Assembly (NCBI GenBank): GCA_016718385.1
Contig: JADKDK010000008.1
Coordinates: 124,001-188,000, forward strand
Source of the DNA: Gammaproteobacteria bacterium
GTDB lineage: Bacteria; Pseudomonadota; Gammaproteobacteria; Pseudomonadales; UBA5518
Reading direction: 5' to 3'
DNA: 64,000 nucleotides
The position numbers and the translations under genes are program-made. This document shows positions 51,265 through 60,348 of this stretch, one piece after another. Position 1 is the stretch's first letter. Each line of letters opens with the position of its first letter. The notes under the pieces were generated by a model, which was not told where the DNA came from, did no database searches, and worked only from the letters and a program-made list of their open reading frames with translations.

Positions 51265-53190
51265 ATGAAGCTGTTCCAGGAAATTCCCGTGACGCGCCCG
51301 GCCACGCCGTTGCTCGATCGCGTGACATTTCCCGCCGACCTGCGCGCGCTCGACGAGGCCCAGCTGCTGCAGCTCGCCAACGAGCTGCGCGAATTCCTGC
51401 TCTTCACCGTGGGCCAGACCGGCGGGCATTTCGGCGCCGGCCTCGGCGTGGTGGAACTCAGCATCGCGCTGCACTACCTGTTCGACACCCCGCGTGACCG
51501 CCTGGTGTGGGACGTGGGCCACCAGAGCTACCCGCACAAGATCCTGACCGGGCGGCGCGAGGCGATGCTGAAGATCCGCAAGGCCGGCGGCCTCGCGGCA
51601 TTCAACAACCGCGCCGAGAGCGAGTACGACTGCTTCGGCGTCGGTCATTCGAGCACCAGCATCAGCGCCGCGCTCGGCATGGCGCTGGCGGCGCGCGCGC
51701 GCGGCGAGGACCGCAGGGCGGTCGCGATCATCGGCGACGGCGCAATGACGGCGGGCATGGCCTTCGAGGCGCTGAACCACGCCTCGCACACGGGAGCCGA
51801 CCTGCTGGTGATCCTGAACGACAACCAGATGTCGATCTCGCGCAACGAGGGCGGGCTTGCCTCCTACTTCGCGCGGATCTGGGCCAGCCGCTCCTACAAC
51901 CACATGCGCGAGGCCGGCAAGCGCGTGCTGTCGCGCCTGCCGGGGCCGGCGCTCGAGATCGCGCGGCGTACCGAGGAACACATGAAGGGCATGGTCGCGC
52001 CCGGCACCCTGTTCGAGGAGCTGGGCTTCAACTATATCGGTCCCGTCGACGGCCACGACCTGCCGTCGCTGCTCGCCACGCTGCGCAACGTGCGCGAACT
52101 CAGGGGCGCGCAGCTGCTGCACGTGATGACGGTGAAGGGCAAGGGCTTCGCGCCGGCCGAGCGCGACCCGGTGGGCTACCACGCCATCAACAAGATCGAC
52201 CCCGCACCGCGTGTAGCGGGGGCCAAGCCCGTCCCGGTGCGCCCGAAGTACCAGGAAGTCTTCGGCGACTGGTTGTGCGACATGGCCTGGCGCGACGAGC
52301 GCCTGGTCGGCATCACGCCGGCAATGTGCGAAGGCTCGGGCATGGTGGAGTTCGCACGCCGCTTCCCGGCGCGCTTTCACGACGTCGCAATCGCCGAGCA
52401 GCACGCGGTGACGCTGGCCGCCGGCCTCGCCTGCGAAAACATGAAGCCGGTGGTGGCCATCTACTCCACCTTCCTGCAGCGCGGCTACGACCAGCTGATC
52501 CACGACGTGGCGCTGCAGAACCTCGACGTGCTGTTCGCGATCGACCGCGCCGGGCTCGTCGGCGAGGACGGCCCGACCCATGCAGGCAGCTTCGACCTGA
52601 GCTACCTGCGCTGCGTCCCGAACATGGTGGTGATGGCCCCTTCCGACGAGGACGAGACGCGCAAGCTCCTCTGCACCGGATTCCTGCACCGGGGACCCGC
52701 CGCGGTGCGCTACCCGCGCGGCACCGGCCCGGGTGCCACGATCGACCCGGCGCTGGAGGCCGTGGCAATCGGCAAGGGTGTGCTGCGCCGCGCCGGACGC
52801 GAGGTCGCGATCCTCGGTTTCGGCAGCATGGTCGCGCCCGCGCTGGCCGCAGCGAGCGCACTGGAGGCAAGCGTCGCCGACATGCGCTTCGTCAAGCCGC
52901 TGGACGAGGAACTGATCCTGGAACTGTGCGCCAGCCATTCGCTGCTGGTCACGGTGGAGGAGAATGCCGTGGCCGGCGGCGCGGGCGCCGCGGTGGCCGA
53001 GTTGCTGGCCGCGCGCGGCATCGTGATGCCGCTGCTGGTGCTCGGGCTCCCCGACCGTTTCCTGGAACACGGCAAGCCGCAACAAATGCTCCACGACGTG
53101 GGACTGGATGCCGAGGGCATCGAGGCGGCGATCCGTGAACGCCTGTCGGCGCTGCGGCCCTCGCGCAGGGGCGCCGTGAGCCAGCTGTAG
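51265..53190 (+). CDS. dxs: 1-deoxy-D-xylulose-5-phosphate synthase
   Basis: 641 residues. Thiamine-diphosphate motif GDGAMTAGMAFEALNHASHTGADLLVILNDNQMSIS. Transketolase Pyr domain (AEQHAVTLAAGLACENMKPVVAIYSTFLQRGYDQLIHDV) and C-terminal domain. First step of the MEP pathway, from pyruvate and glyceraldehyde-3-phosphate. ATG after GCAGGAAAGCCCAACGC. Its TAG stop lies inside a REP-like element. Uses TPP, the product of the thiamine genes in this window. Confidence 0.98.
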   Translation: MKLFQEIPVTRPATPLLDRVTFPADLRALDEAQLLQLANELREFLLFTVGQTGGHFGAGLGVVELSIALHYLFDTPRDRLVWDVGHQSYPHKILTGRREAMLKIRKAGGLAAFNNRAESEYDCFGVGHSSTSISAALGMALAARARGEDRRAVAIIGDGAMTAGMAFEALNHASHTGADLLVILNDNQMSISRNEGGLASYFARIWASRSYNHMREAGKRVLSRLPGPALEIARRTEEHMKGMVAPGTLFEELGFNYIGPVDGHDLPSLLATLRNVRELRGAQLLHVMTVKGKGFAPAERDPVGYHAINKIDPAPRVAGAKPVPVRPKYQEVFGDWLCDMAWRDERLVGITPAMCEGSGMVEFARRFPARFHDVAIAEQHAVTLAAGLACENMKPVVAIYSTFLQRGYDQLIHDVALQNLDVLFAIDRAGLVGEDGPTHAGSFDLSYLRCVPNMVVMAPSDEDETRKLLCTGFLHRGPAAVRYPRGTGPGATIDPALEAVAIGKGVLRRAGREVAILGFGSMVAPALAAASALEASVADMRFVKPLDEELILELCASHSLLVTVEENAVAGGAGAAVAELLAARGIVMPLLVLGLPDRFLEHGKPQQMLHDVGLDAEGIEAAIRERLSALRPSRRGAVSQL

Positions 53191-53234
53191 GTTCGGCTTC
53201 AGCCGAACAATCGTCCGGATTTATCCGGACCTAC
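53187..53234. repeat. inverted pair of REP-like palindromes between dxs and ribA
   Basis: Copies at 53187-53209 (arms GGTTCGGC/GCCGAAC) and 53212-53234 (arms GTCCGG/CCGGAC). The GTAG of the first supplies the dxs stop at 53188-53190. The layout resembles the recN/fur junction. Confidence 0.85.
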
Positions 53235-53250
53235 AGCCTGACCCACAGGA

Positions 53251-53853
53251 TCAGCCGCCGGGATCCTCGTCCATCCAGTGTCCGAGCTTGCCGGCCTTGG
53301 TTTCGAGGTAGCGCACGTTGTGGGGGTTCTGCCCGGTGCGGATCGAGATCCGCTCCACGACCTTGATCCCCATGTCCTCGATCGCCGCGACCTTGCGCGG
53401 GTTGTTGGTCATCAACCGCAGCGCGGTGATGTGCAGATGCTTGAGCATCGTGCGGCAGATGCTGTAGTCGCGCATGTCGGCACCGAAGCCGAGTTGCTCG
53501 TTGGCCTCGACGGTATCCGCGCCCTCGTCCTGCAGGCGATAGGCCTTGATCTTGTTCAACAGCCCGATGCCGCGCCCCTCCTGGCGCAGGTAGAGCAGCG
53601 CGCCGCGCCCTTCGCGCGCGATGCGCTCCAGCGCCGTGCGCAACTGCGCGCCGCAATCGCAGCGCATGCTGAACAGCGCGTCGCCGGTGAGGCATTCCGA
53701 ATGGATGCGCGCCAGCACGGGTTCGCCGTTGCCGACATCACCCATCGTGAGGACCACGTGCTCCTTCTCGCTCTCGATATCCTCGAAGCCATGCATGTCG
53801 AACACCCCCCAGGGCGTCGGCAAGCGTGACGAGGCGATATAACGGACAGACAC
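53251..53853 (-). CDS. ribA: GTP cyclohydrolase II
   Basis: 200 residues, GTG start. All catalytic motifs are present: zinc site HSECLTGDALFSMRCDCG, YLRQEGRGIGLLNKIKAYRLQD, EANEQLGFGADMRDY and LMTNNPRKVAAI. Converts GTP to the diaminopyrimidine precursor of riboflavin. Separate from the main rib cluster, and the only intact GCHII in the window, since the domain in the gene at 56632 is degenerate. Confidence 0.97.
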   Translation of the reverse strand: MSVRYIASSRLPTPWGVFDMHGFEDIESEKEHVVLTMGDVGNGEPVLARIHSECLTGDALFSMRCDCGAQLRTALERIAREGRGALLYLRQEGRGIGLLNKIKAYRLQDEGADTVEANEQLGFGADMRDYSICRTMLKHLHITALRLMTNNPRKVAAIEDMGIKVVERISIRTGQNPHNVRYLETKAGKLGHWMDEDPGG

Positions 53854-53952
53854 GGGCGGCTCCGGCCGGCTGAAGGGGCGCCGATTCTAGCAGCTGGCCC
53901 GCATTTCTCACACCGGTGTGTCACGCGCGTGACAATGGAGCGCGGGACGCGG

Positions 53953-54624
53953 CTATTTTTCCTCGAGATAGAGCACACCGTGCTCTTCACGCATGGTGAC
54001 ACGTCCGAGCCACGACATGCCGAGCAGCAGCTGCGTGGGGTAGTTGCCCTCGATCACCGACGCGGCCACGTTGCGCGCCACGATCCCCGCGACCTCGACG
54101 CGATCCAGCGTGACCGACCAGGCCTGCACGACCCCGCTGGCAGTCTGCACCGCACCCGGCCTGCCGTGCAGGCGGTAATCGACACCGAGTCGGCGCGCTT
54201 CGGCGCCGTTCATCGCGACGACGTTCGCGCCGGTATCGACAAGGAACTGCACCTGCAGTCCGTTCACGGTGCCCGCCACCAGGTATTCATGCCGGGGGCC
54301 GCGCTGGATCGCGACGCGCTTGCGCTCGGGCGCGGCAAAGCCGCCGCCGGTGTCGCGCCCCGGCGCGAGCGTCTGACGCCGGCCGTCGATCTCGATCACC
54401 GCCTCGCGCGCAGTGGCACTGACCAGCTTCACGCCTTCCGGCGAGGTCTCGCCCACGCGCAGCAGGCGCCGGCTGCCGTCGATGCCGAGCATCGCGCGAC
54501 CCTCGAACAGCGCCGCTGCCGTGACGTGCACGGACTCTGCCGCTACGGCGAGCGGCAGCAGCATCGCCGCCAGCATCCAGCGTCGCAGCACTGCGGCCCG
54601 CCTGCGACCAACGCAGGAGCACAT
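53953..54624 (-). CDS. retropepsin-like aspartic protease
   Basis: 223 residues from ATG 54624. A hydrophobic segment at about 18-27 (MLAAMLLPLAVAAESV) acts as signal or anchor. The protease motif is VQFLVDTGANVVAMNGAEARRLG, with the second conserved part LLLGMSWLGRVTMREEHGVLYL. Clan AA, TIGR02281-like. Four bp after thiL, so cotranscribed, at the position where many gammaproteobacteria have pgpA. Substrate unknown, likely periplasmic. Confidence 0.85.
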   Translation of the reverse strand: MCSCVGRRRAAVLRRWMLAAMLLPLAVAAESVHVTAAALFEGRAMLGIDGSRRLLRVGETSPEGVKLVSATAREAVIEIDGRRQTLAPGRDTGGGFAAPERKRVAIQRGPRHEYLVAGTVNGLQVQFLVDTGANVVAMNGAEARRLGVDYRLHGRPGAVQTASGVVQAWSVTLDRVEVAGIVARNVAASVIEGNYPTQLLLGMSWLGRVTMREEHGVLYLEEK

Positions 54625-54628
54625 GGTT

Positions 54629-55582
54629 TCAGCCACCGCGGAAATGCTGGTAACCGCCCGCGCGCGGCACGAAACCCGCGCACTCCACGCCCTGCCCTGC
54701 CAGCACACGGCCGATGCGCGTGCACGCGAGCCCGAGGTCCGCGGCGGCGCCGGCGATGGCCGCGCCATGGCGTGGCGGCGCCGTGAAACAGAGTTCGTAA
54801 TCGTCGCCGCCGCCCAGTGCGAGCGCGCACGCGTCGTCGCGATCGGCGAGTGAATTCAGTTGCGGGGAGAACGGCAGACGCTCGCGCTCCAGCGCGATCG
54901 CCACCGCGCTGCGCGCGGCGATATGGCCGGCGTCGGCGAGCAGGCCGTCCGAGACATCGATCGCGGCCGAGGCGAGTCCGCGCAACGCGAGCCCCAGCGC
55001 GACCCGCGGCGCCGGCTCCGCAAACACCCGCGCCGCCTCGTCGCGCGCGCCGCCCGCCAGGAGTTGTCGCAGGCCCAGCGCCGCGGTGCCCGGATGGCCG
55101 CTGACCCAGACGTCGTCGCCCGCGCGCGCGCCATCGCGACGCAGCGCGAGCCCGGGCGGCACGCAGCCGTGGACCTGGATGGTGATGCTGAGCGGTCCGC
55201 GCGTGGTGTCGCCGCCGACCAGCGCGACATGGTGGCGCCGCGCGAGCGCGGCAAGGCCGCGGCTGAACCCGGCGAGCCAGGCCTCATCGGCCTCGGGCAG
55301 GGTCAGCGCGAGCGTGAACCACAGCGGGCGCGCACCCATCGCGGCGAGGTCGCTGAGGTTGACCGCCAGCGCGCGGTGGCCGATCTGCTCCGGGCTGCTG
55401 TCGGCGGGAAAATGCACGCCGGCGACCAGCGTGTCGATGGAGACCGCAAGATCTTCGCCCGGCGGCAGCCGCAGGATCGCGGCGTCGTCACCAATGCCGA
55501 GCAGCACACCCTCGGCCTCGGGCAACGCGAAGTCCGGAGAATCGAAGTAACGCGCGATCAGCTCGAATTCGGACAGCGCCAC
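54629..55582 (-). CDS. thiL: thiamine-monophosphate kinase
   Basis: 317 residues, GTG start (VALSEFELIARYF). Motifs GIGDDAAIL, SIDTLVAGVHFP, LVGGDTTRGPLSITIQVHG, AIDVSDGLLADAGHIA and GGGDDYELCF. Makes TPP from thiamine monophosphate. Last step for the thiamine pathway at 42-46 kb. 16 bp after nusB. Confidence 0.96.
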   Translation of the reverse strand: MALSEFELIARYFDSPDFALPEAEGVLLGIGDDAAILRLPPGEDLAVSIDTLVAGVHFPADSSPEQIGHRALAVNLSDLAAMGARPLWFTLALTLPEADEAWLAGFSRGLAALARRHHVALVGGDTTRGPLSITIQVHGCVPPGLALRRDGARAGDDVWVSGHPGTAALGLRQLLAGGARDEAARVFAEPAPRVALGLALRGLASAAIDVSDGLLADAGHIAARSAVAIALERERLPFSPQLNSLADRDDACALALGGGDDYELCFTAPPRHGAAIAGAAADLGLACTRIGRVLAGQGVECAGFVPRAGGYQHFRGG

Positions 55583-55598
55583 CGCTACGCACCCCGGC

Positions 55599-56077
55599 TC
55601 AGCGCGCGCGGCCGGCTTCCGCGGGACGCAGGTCGCGCGCGACCTTGTCGAGCACGCCGTTGACGAAACGATGGCTCTCGGCGGCGCCGAATTTCTTCGC
55701 CAGCGCGACGGCTTCGCTGAGCACCACGCGATAGGGCACGTCGGGACGGGCCTTGAGCTCCCACACCGCCAGGCGCAGCACCGCGCGCTCGACCGGACCG
55801 AGCTTTTCGAGGGCAATGTCGAGGTAGGGCTCCATCGCGGCCTCGATCGCGGCGACATCGGCCGGCACACCGTGCAGCGATTCACGGAAGTACTCCGTGT
55901 CCGTGCCGCGAAAATCGAATTCCTCGGTGAAATGCTGCTCGATGTCGGCCAGGTAATTGCCGGTCATCGCCCACTGGTACAGCGCCTGCACCGCGTAATG
56001 GCGCGCCTTGCGCCGCGCGGCCGCGAGCTGGCGACGTTCGTTTTCGAGCGCGTTGTCGCTCAAGCCGGCACCCGCGC

Positions 56078-56081
<4 letters not shown>
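55599..56081 (-). CDS. nusB: transcription antitermination factor NusB
   Basis: 160 residues. GTG start overlapping the ribH stop (GTGA). Helical fold RRKARHYAVQALYQWAMTGNYLADIEQHF and PYRVVLSEAVALAKKFGAAESHRFVNGVLDKVARDLR. Acts with NusE at rrn boxA sites. The start residue choice gives an N-terminal extension of about 20 residues before the core. Confidence 0.95.
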
Positions 56082-56548
<467 letters not shown>

Positions 56549-56631
56549 CGTCCTGCCTGTGGGTTGTAGCGCGAAAGGGCGCCAATTCTGCCATCAAACG
56601 CCTGCTGCGGCCATCGCCGCGCGCGGGCCGC

Positions 56632-57753
56632 TCAGTAGATGACGTACTCCGCCACCTCGAGACCGAAGCCCGAGATCGCGTTGTAGCGTATCGGCGGGCC
56701 CATGACCCGCATCTGCCCCACGCCGAGCTGGCGCAGGATCTGCGATCCCACGCCGACCAGGTTCAGCACGCTCTGTCCGCCTTCGGGCGCCGTCGGCTCG
56801 GTTGCCGCCTCGCCGCCGAGGGCGGCGTCCACGCTGGCGAGCAGCTGCTGCTCGGTTTCGGGCTGGCTCAGCAGCACGATCACGCCGCGGCCCTCGCGGT
56901 CGATGCACTCCAGGCAGCGCGAGACGTTCCAGTTCGGCTTGCGGCCCGGCACCTCCGTGCCGAGCACGTCGCGCAGCGCGGCCGCCTGTTGCACGCGCAC
57001 CAGCGTCGGCGTATCCGGATCGATGGCGCCGCGCACCAGCGCGACGTGCAAGCGCCCGTCGTCGGCGTCGCGAAAGGCGTGCAGGCGAAAAGCACCGAAA
57101 GCTGTCTGCACCTCGCCCTCGCGCACGCGGTGCACCGTGGTTTCGTTGACCAGGCGGAACTGGATCAGTCCCGCGATGGTGCCAATGCGCAGGCCGTGCT
57201 GGCGCGCGAAAGCCAGCAGGCGTTGCCCCGTAGCGAGCGTGCCGTCGTCGTTCAACACATCGGCCAGCACCGCGGCGGGCTCGAAGCCCGCGAGGCGCGC
57301 GAGGTCACAGCCGCCCTCGGTGTGGCCGGCGCGCTTGAGCACCCCGCCGGGTTCGGCGCGCAATGGAAAGACGTGCCCGGGCTGTACCAGGTCGCGCGGC
57401 TGCGCGCCGCGCGCCACGGCGGTACGTATCGTATGCGCGCGGTCGGCGGCGGAAATGCCGGTACTGATGCCTTCGGCGGCTTCTATCGAGACCGTGAACC
57501 GGCTGGCGTAGACGCTGCGCGAGGCTCTCTCGACCATCAGCGGCAGGCGCAACTGCGCGCAGCGTTCGGCGGTGAGGCTCAGGCAGATCAGCCCGCGGGC
57601 CTGCCGCGCCATGAAGTTGACCATCTCCGCGGTGATGTCCTGCGCAGGAGCGAGGAGCACGCCGCCGAGGTTTTCGTCGTCGTCGTCGAGCAGCACCACC
57701 ATGTCGCCGTGGCGGAAGCTGTCGATCAGTTGCTGGGTGGTGTCGAATTTCAT
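56632..57753 (-). CDS. RibBA-type protein with degenerate active sites in both halves
   Basis: 373 residues in the position of ribBA. The N-terminal half has the DHBP synthase fold (FMARQARGLICLSLT, STGISAADRAHTIRTA, PGHVFPLRAEPGGVLKRAGHTEG). At residues 23-32, where the family has DDEDRENEGD, it reads DDDDENLGGV, so the metal and substrate loop is lost. The downstream CEI motif is ADV. The C-terminal half resembles GCHII but has no CxxDxxxSxxCxC zinc site. The second defect is common in RibBX proteins; the first is not. It may be weakly active, structural or regulatory. ATG overlaps ribE by four bases. Confidence 0.8.
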   Translation of the reverse strand: MKFDTTQQLIDSFRHGDMVVLLDDDDENLGGVLLAPAQDITAEMVNFMARQARGLICLSLTAERCAQLRLPLMVERASRSVYASRFTVSIEAAEGISTGISAADRAHTIRTAVARGAQPRDLVQPGHVFPLRAEPGGVLKRAGHTEGGCDLARLAGFEPAAVLADVLNDDGTLATGQRLLAFARQHGLRIGTIAGLIQFRLVNETTVHRVREGEVQTAFGAFRLHAFRDADDGRLHVALVRGAIDPDTPTLVRVQQAAALRDVLGTEVPGRKPNWNVSRCLECIDREGRGVIVLLSQPETEQQLLASVDAALGGEAATEPTAPEGGQSVLNLVGVGSQILRQLGVGQMRVMGPPIRYNAISGFGLEVAEYVIY

Positions 57754-58418
57754 GTTCCGGGGAATCCGTTCTGGGCCAGGAATTCACGCGTGACGCCGCG
57801 GTGCTCGGACCCGGAGTGGGCGGCCGCATCGCCCTGCAGCAGGCGTTCGAGGTAGCGTGCGATCACATCGACCTCGAGGTTCACCCGCGTGCCGGGACGG
57901 TACTCGCCGAAAATGGTCTCGTGCGCCGTCACCGGGATGATGTTCAGTTCGAACTCGGCGCCGTCGACGATGTTCACCGTGAGGCTCACGCCATCGACAC
58001 AGATCGAGCCTTTGTGCGCGATGTAGCGCGCCAGCGCCGCGGGCGCCCGCAGGCGGTAGCGCGTGGAGCGCCCGTCGGGGCCCATCGAGACGACTTCGCC
58101 GACGCCATCGACGTGACCGCTGACGATGTGTCCGCCGAGGCGCTCTCCCACAGCCATCGCCTTCTCCAGATTGACGCGCGCACCCGCCGCGAGACCGCCG
58201 AGCGTGGTGAGCCCCAGCGTTTCCAGCGAAACGTCGGCAGCGAACCAGCCCGTGCCGAACTCCACCACCGTGAGGCACACGCCACTGGTCGCGATGCTGT
58301 CGCCCGCGTGCACGTCGCCGAGGTCGAGCTTGCCGGTGCCGACGTGCAGCCGCACGTCGCCCCCGCGGCGCTCGAGCCGGCGCACCTCGCCGGTGGCCTG
58401 GATGATTCCTGTGAACAT
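57750..58418 (-). CDS. ribE: riboflavin synthase, alpha chain
   Basis: 222 residues. Two similar lumazine-binding halves: MFTGIIQATGEVRRLE with GVCLTVVEFGTGWFAADVSLETLG, and GHIVSGHVDGVGEVVSMG with CVDGVSLTVNIVDGAEFELNIIPVT. Makes riboflavin from two lumazines. Overlaps the next gene by four bases and lies 171 bp after ribD, a gap filled with REP-like elements. Confidence 0.96.
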   Translation of the reverse strand: MFTGIIQATGEVRRLERRGGDVRLHVGTGKLDLGDVHAGDSIATSGVCLTVVEFGTGWFAADVSLETLGLTTLGGLAAGARVNLEKAMAVGERLGGHIVSGHVDGVGEVVSMGPDGRSTRYRLRAPAALARYIAHKGSICVDGVSLTVNIVDGAEFELNIIPVTAHETIFGEYRPGTRVNLEVDVIARYLERLLQGDAAAHSGSEHRGVTREFLAQNGFPGT

Positions 58419-58487
58419 TGGTACCTGACCTTCCCCGTCAATCGTGCTGTGCAGGTCGGCGCGCGGTTCGCGCCTCCATCTGCGCTT

Positions 58488-58593
58488 GTGGGTCCGGCTT
58501 CAGCCGAACATTCGTTTCAGTCCTGTTCCAGTCGAAATTGTCGGTTGATTGTCGGGCTGAAGCCCGACCTACGCCCGACCTACGCCCGACTAC
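58488..58593. repeat. REP-like elements between ribD and ribE with a tandem partial copy
   Basis: Complete copies at 58488-58510 and 58550-58572. Next to the second, GCCCGACCTAC and GCCCGACTAC (58573-58593) repeat its outer arm. Read on the minus strand, the outermost GTAG gives the ribD stop (58590-58592). Confidence 0.85.
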
Positions 58594-59699
58594 CCCCCGC
58601 CCACGCTTGCCGTGATCCGCCAATCGCTGCCCACGGCCGTGATATCGCTGATCTGCAGCCCCAGTTTCTCGTCCATCGAGGCGAACGGCAGGTCCAGCAG
58701 CGGCCGCGCCGCACTGCCCATCAGCGTGGGCGCCATGTAGATGATCAGCTCGTCAACCAGCCCGGCGCGCAGCGCGGCGCCCGCGAGCGTGGCGCCGGCC
58801 TCGACCAACACTTCGTTGCACTGCGCCACGGCAAGGTGCGCGAGCAGCGCGCGCAGGTCGACGCGCCCGTCCGGGGCCGGCAAATGCAGGAGTGTCACGC
58901 CGGCATCGGCGAGCGCCCGCTCGCGGGCGACATCGCGCGCGGCTGTGGCGAGGAGCGTGTCACCGGCCCCGCCGATCACACGCGCCGAGGGCGGCATGCG
59001 CAGCTGCGAATCCACCACCACGCGTAGCGGCTGGCGCCCGGGCGTCACGTCGTCTTCCGTCGCGATTCGCACATCGAGGCGCGGGTCGTCGTGGAGCACG
59101 GTGCCCACGCCGGTCACGATCGCGCAGCTTTGCGCGCGCAGGCGCTGCACATCGGCGCGCGCCGCATCCGCGGTGATCCACTTGCTGCTGCCATCGGCCA
59201 TCGCGGTGCGGCCGTCGAGACTCATCGCCAGTTTTACGCGCACCCAGGGCATCCCGGTTCTCATGCGCTTGAAGAATCCCGGGTTCAGCGCCACCGCCTC
59301 GCGCTCGAGGATGCCGGACTCGACCGCGATGCCGGCCGCGCGCAGCCTTTCCAGGCCGCTTCCGGCGACCAGCGGGTTCGGATCGAGCGAGGCCGAAACC
59401 ACGCGTGCGACACCGGCGTCGATCAACGCGTCGGCGCAGGGCGGCGTGCGGCCGTGGTGGCTGCAGGGCTCCAGGGTCACGTAAGCGGTCGCCCCGCGCA
59501 CCGGCTCGCGCGCCGCGCGCAGCGCCTCGACCTCGGCATGTGCCTGCCCGGCACGACGGTGGAAGCCGCGCGCCACCACGCGCTCGCCCTGCGCGATCAC
59601 GCAGCCCACGCGCGGGTTGGGCGCGGTGGTGCACAGGCCGCGGCGCGCGAGCCCGATGGCCTGCGCCATGTGCCGCACGTCGGTGATCTGCTGGCTCAT
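58590..59699 (-). CDS. ribD: bifunctional riboflavin deaminase/reductase
   Basis: 369 residues. N-terminal deaminase with AHAEVEALRAAREP and PCSHHGRTPPCADALIDAGVARV. C-terminal reductase with RVKLAMSLDGRTAMADGSSKWIT and EAGATLAGAALRAGLVDELIIYMAP. Second and third steps of riboflavin synthesis. 9 bp after nrdR. The protein ends SVGGG, where the last codon runs into a REP-like TAG. Confidence 0.97.
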   Translation of the reverse strand: MSQQITDVRHMAQAIGLARRGLCTTAPNPRVGCVIAQGERVVARGFHRRAGQAHAEVEALRAAREPVRGATAYVTLEPCSHHGRTPPCADALIDAGVARVVSASLDPNPLVAGSGLERLRAAGIAVESGILEREAVALNPGFFKRMRTGMPWVRVKLAMSLDGRTAMADGSSKWITADAARADVQRLRAQSCAIVTGVGTVLHDDPRLDVRIATEDDVTPGRQPLRVVVDSQLRMPPSARVIGGAGDTLLATAARDVARERALADAGVTLLHLPAPDGRVDLRALLAHLAVAQCNEVLVEAGATLAGAALRAGLVDELIIYMAPTLMGSAARPLLDLPFASMDEKLGLQISDITAVGSDWRITASVGGG

Positions 59700-59708
59700 G
59701 GCCGCAGG

Positions 59709-60191
59709 CTAGCCCGCTGTGCCCGGCGGCGGACTGTCCTGCTCCTCGGCCAGGCGCTCGATCTCGGCACGGAATTCGTTCAAGTCCTGGAAGCTGCGAT
59801 AGACGGAAGCAAATCGCACGAAGGCGACGTGATCGACCGCCTTCAGCTGGCGCATCACCTGCTCTCCCACGACCCGCGAGGCGACTTCGCGCTCACCCGT
59901 CGCCTGCAGCGCATGCTTGATCTGGCTCAGCATCAGCTCGACGCGCTCCATGCTGACGGGACGCTTCTCGATCGCGCGCAGGATGCCCTGGCGCAGCTTG
60001 TCCTCGTTGAACGGCTCGCGCACGCCACTCTGCTTGATGATGCGCGGCAGCAGCAGCTCGGCCGTCTCGTAGGTGGTGAAGCGCTCCGAGCAGCGCAGGC
60101 ACTCGCGACGGCGCCGCACCTGGTCGCCTTCCGCGACCAGTCGTGAGTCGATGACCTTGGTGTCGGCGGCGGAACAGAAGGGGCAGCGCAT
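59709..60191 (-). CDS. nrdR: transcriptional repressor NrdR
   Basis: 160 residues. N-terminal zinc ribbon (MRCPFCSAADTKVIDSRL, RRRECLRCSERFTTYE) and ATP cone (VREPFNEDKLRQGILRAIEKR). Represses ribonucleotide reductase genes when dATP is bound. First gene of the nrdR-ribD cluster. Confidence 0.97.
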   Translation of the reverse strand: MRCPFCSAADTKVIDSRLVAEGDQVRRRRECLRCSERFTTYETAELLLPRIIKQSGVREPFNEDKLRQGILRAIEKRPVSMERVELMLSQIKHALQATGEREVASRVVGEQVMRQLKAVDHVAFVRFASVYRSFQDLNEFRAEIERLAEEQDSPPPGTAG

Positions 60192-60348
60192 GGTCGTGGA
60201 ACGCGTCGGAAAATGACGCGGCATCTTAACACAGCGCCGATTGATCGAAATTTGATCGCTCCGTCCCCTTTGATGATCCAGGCCAAGTTCCGGGAGCACC
60301 AGAAGGCGTAAACTTCTCCTGAGTTGGTCGAGATCAGGGAGGTGCGGC

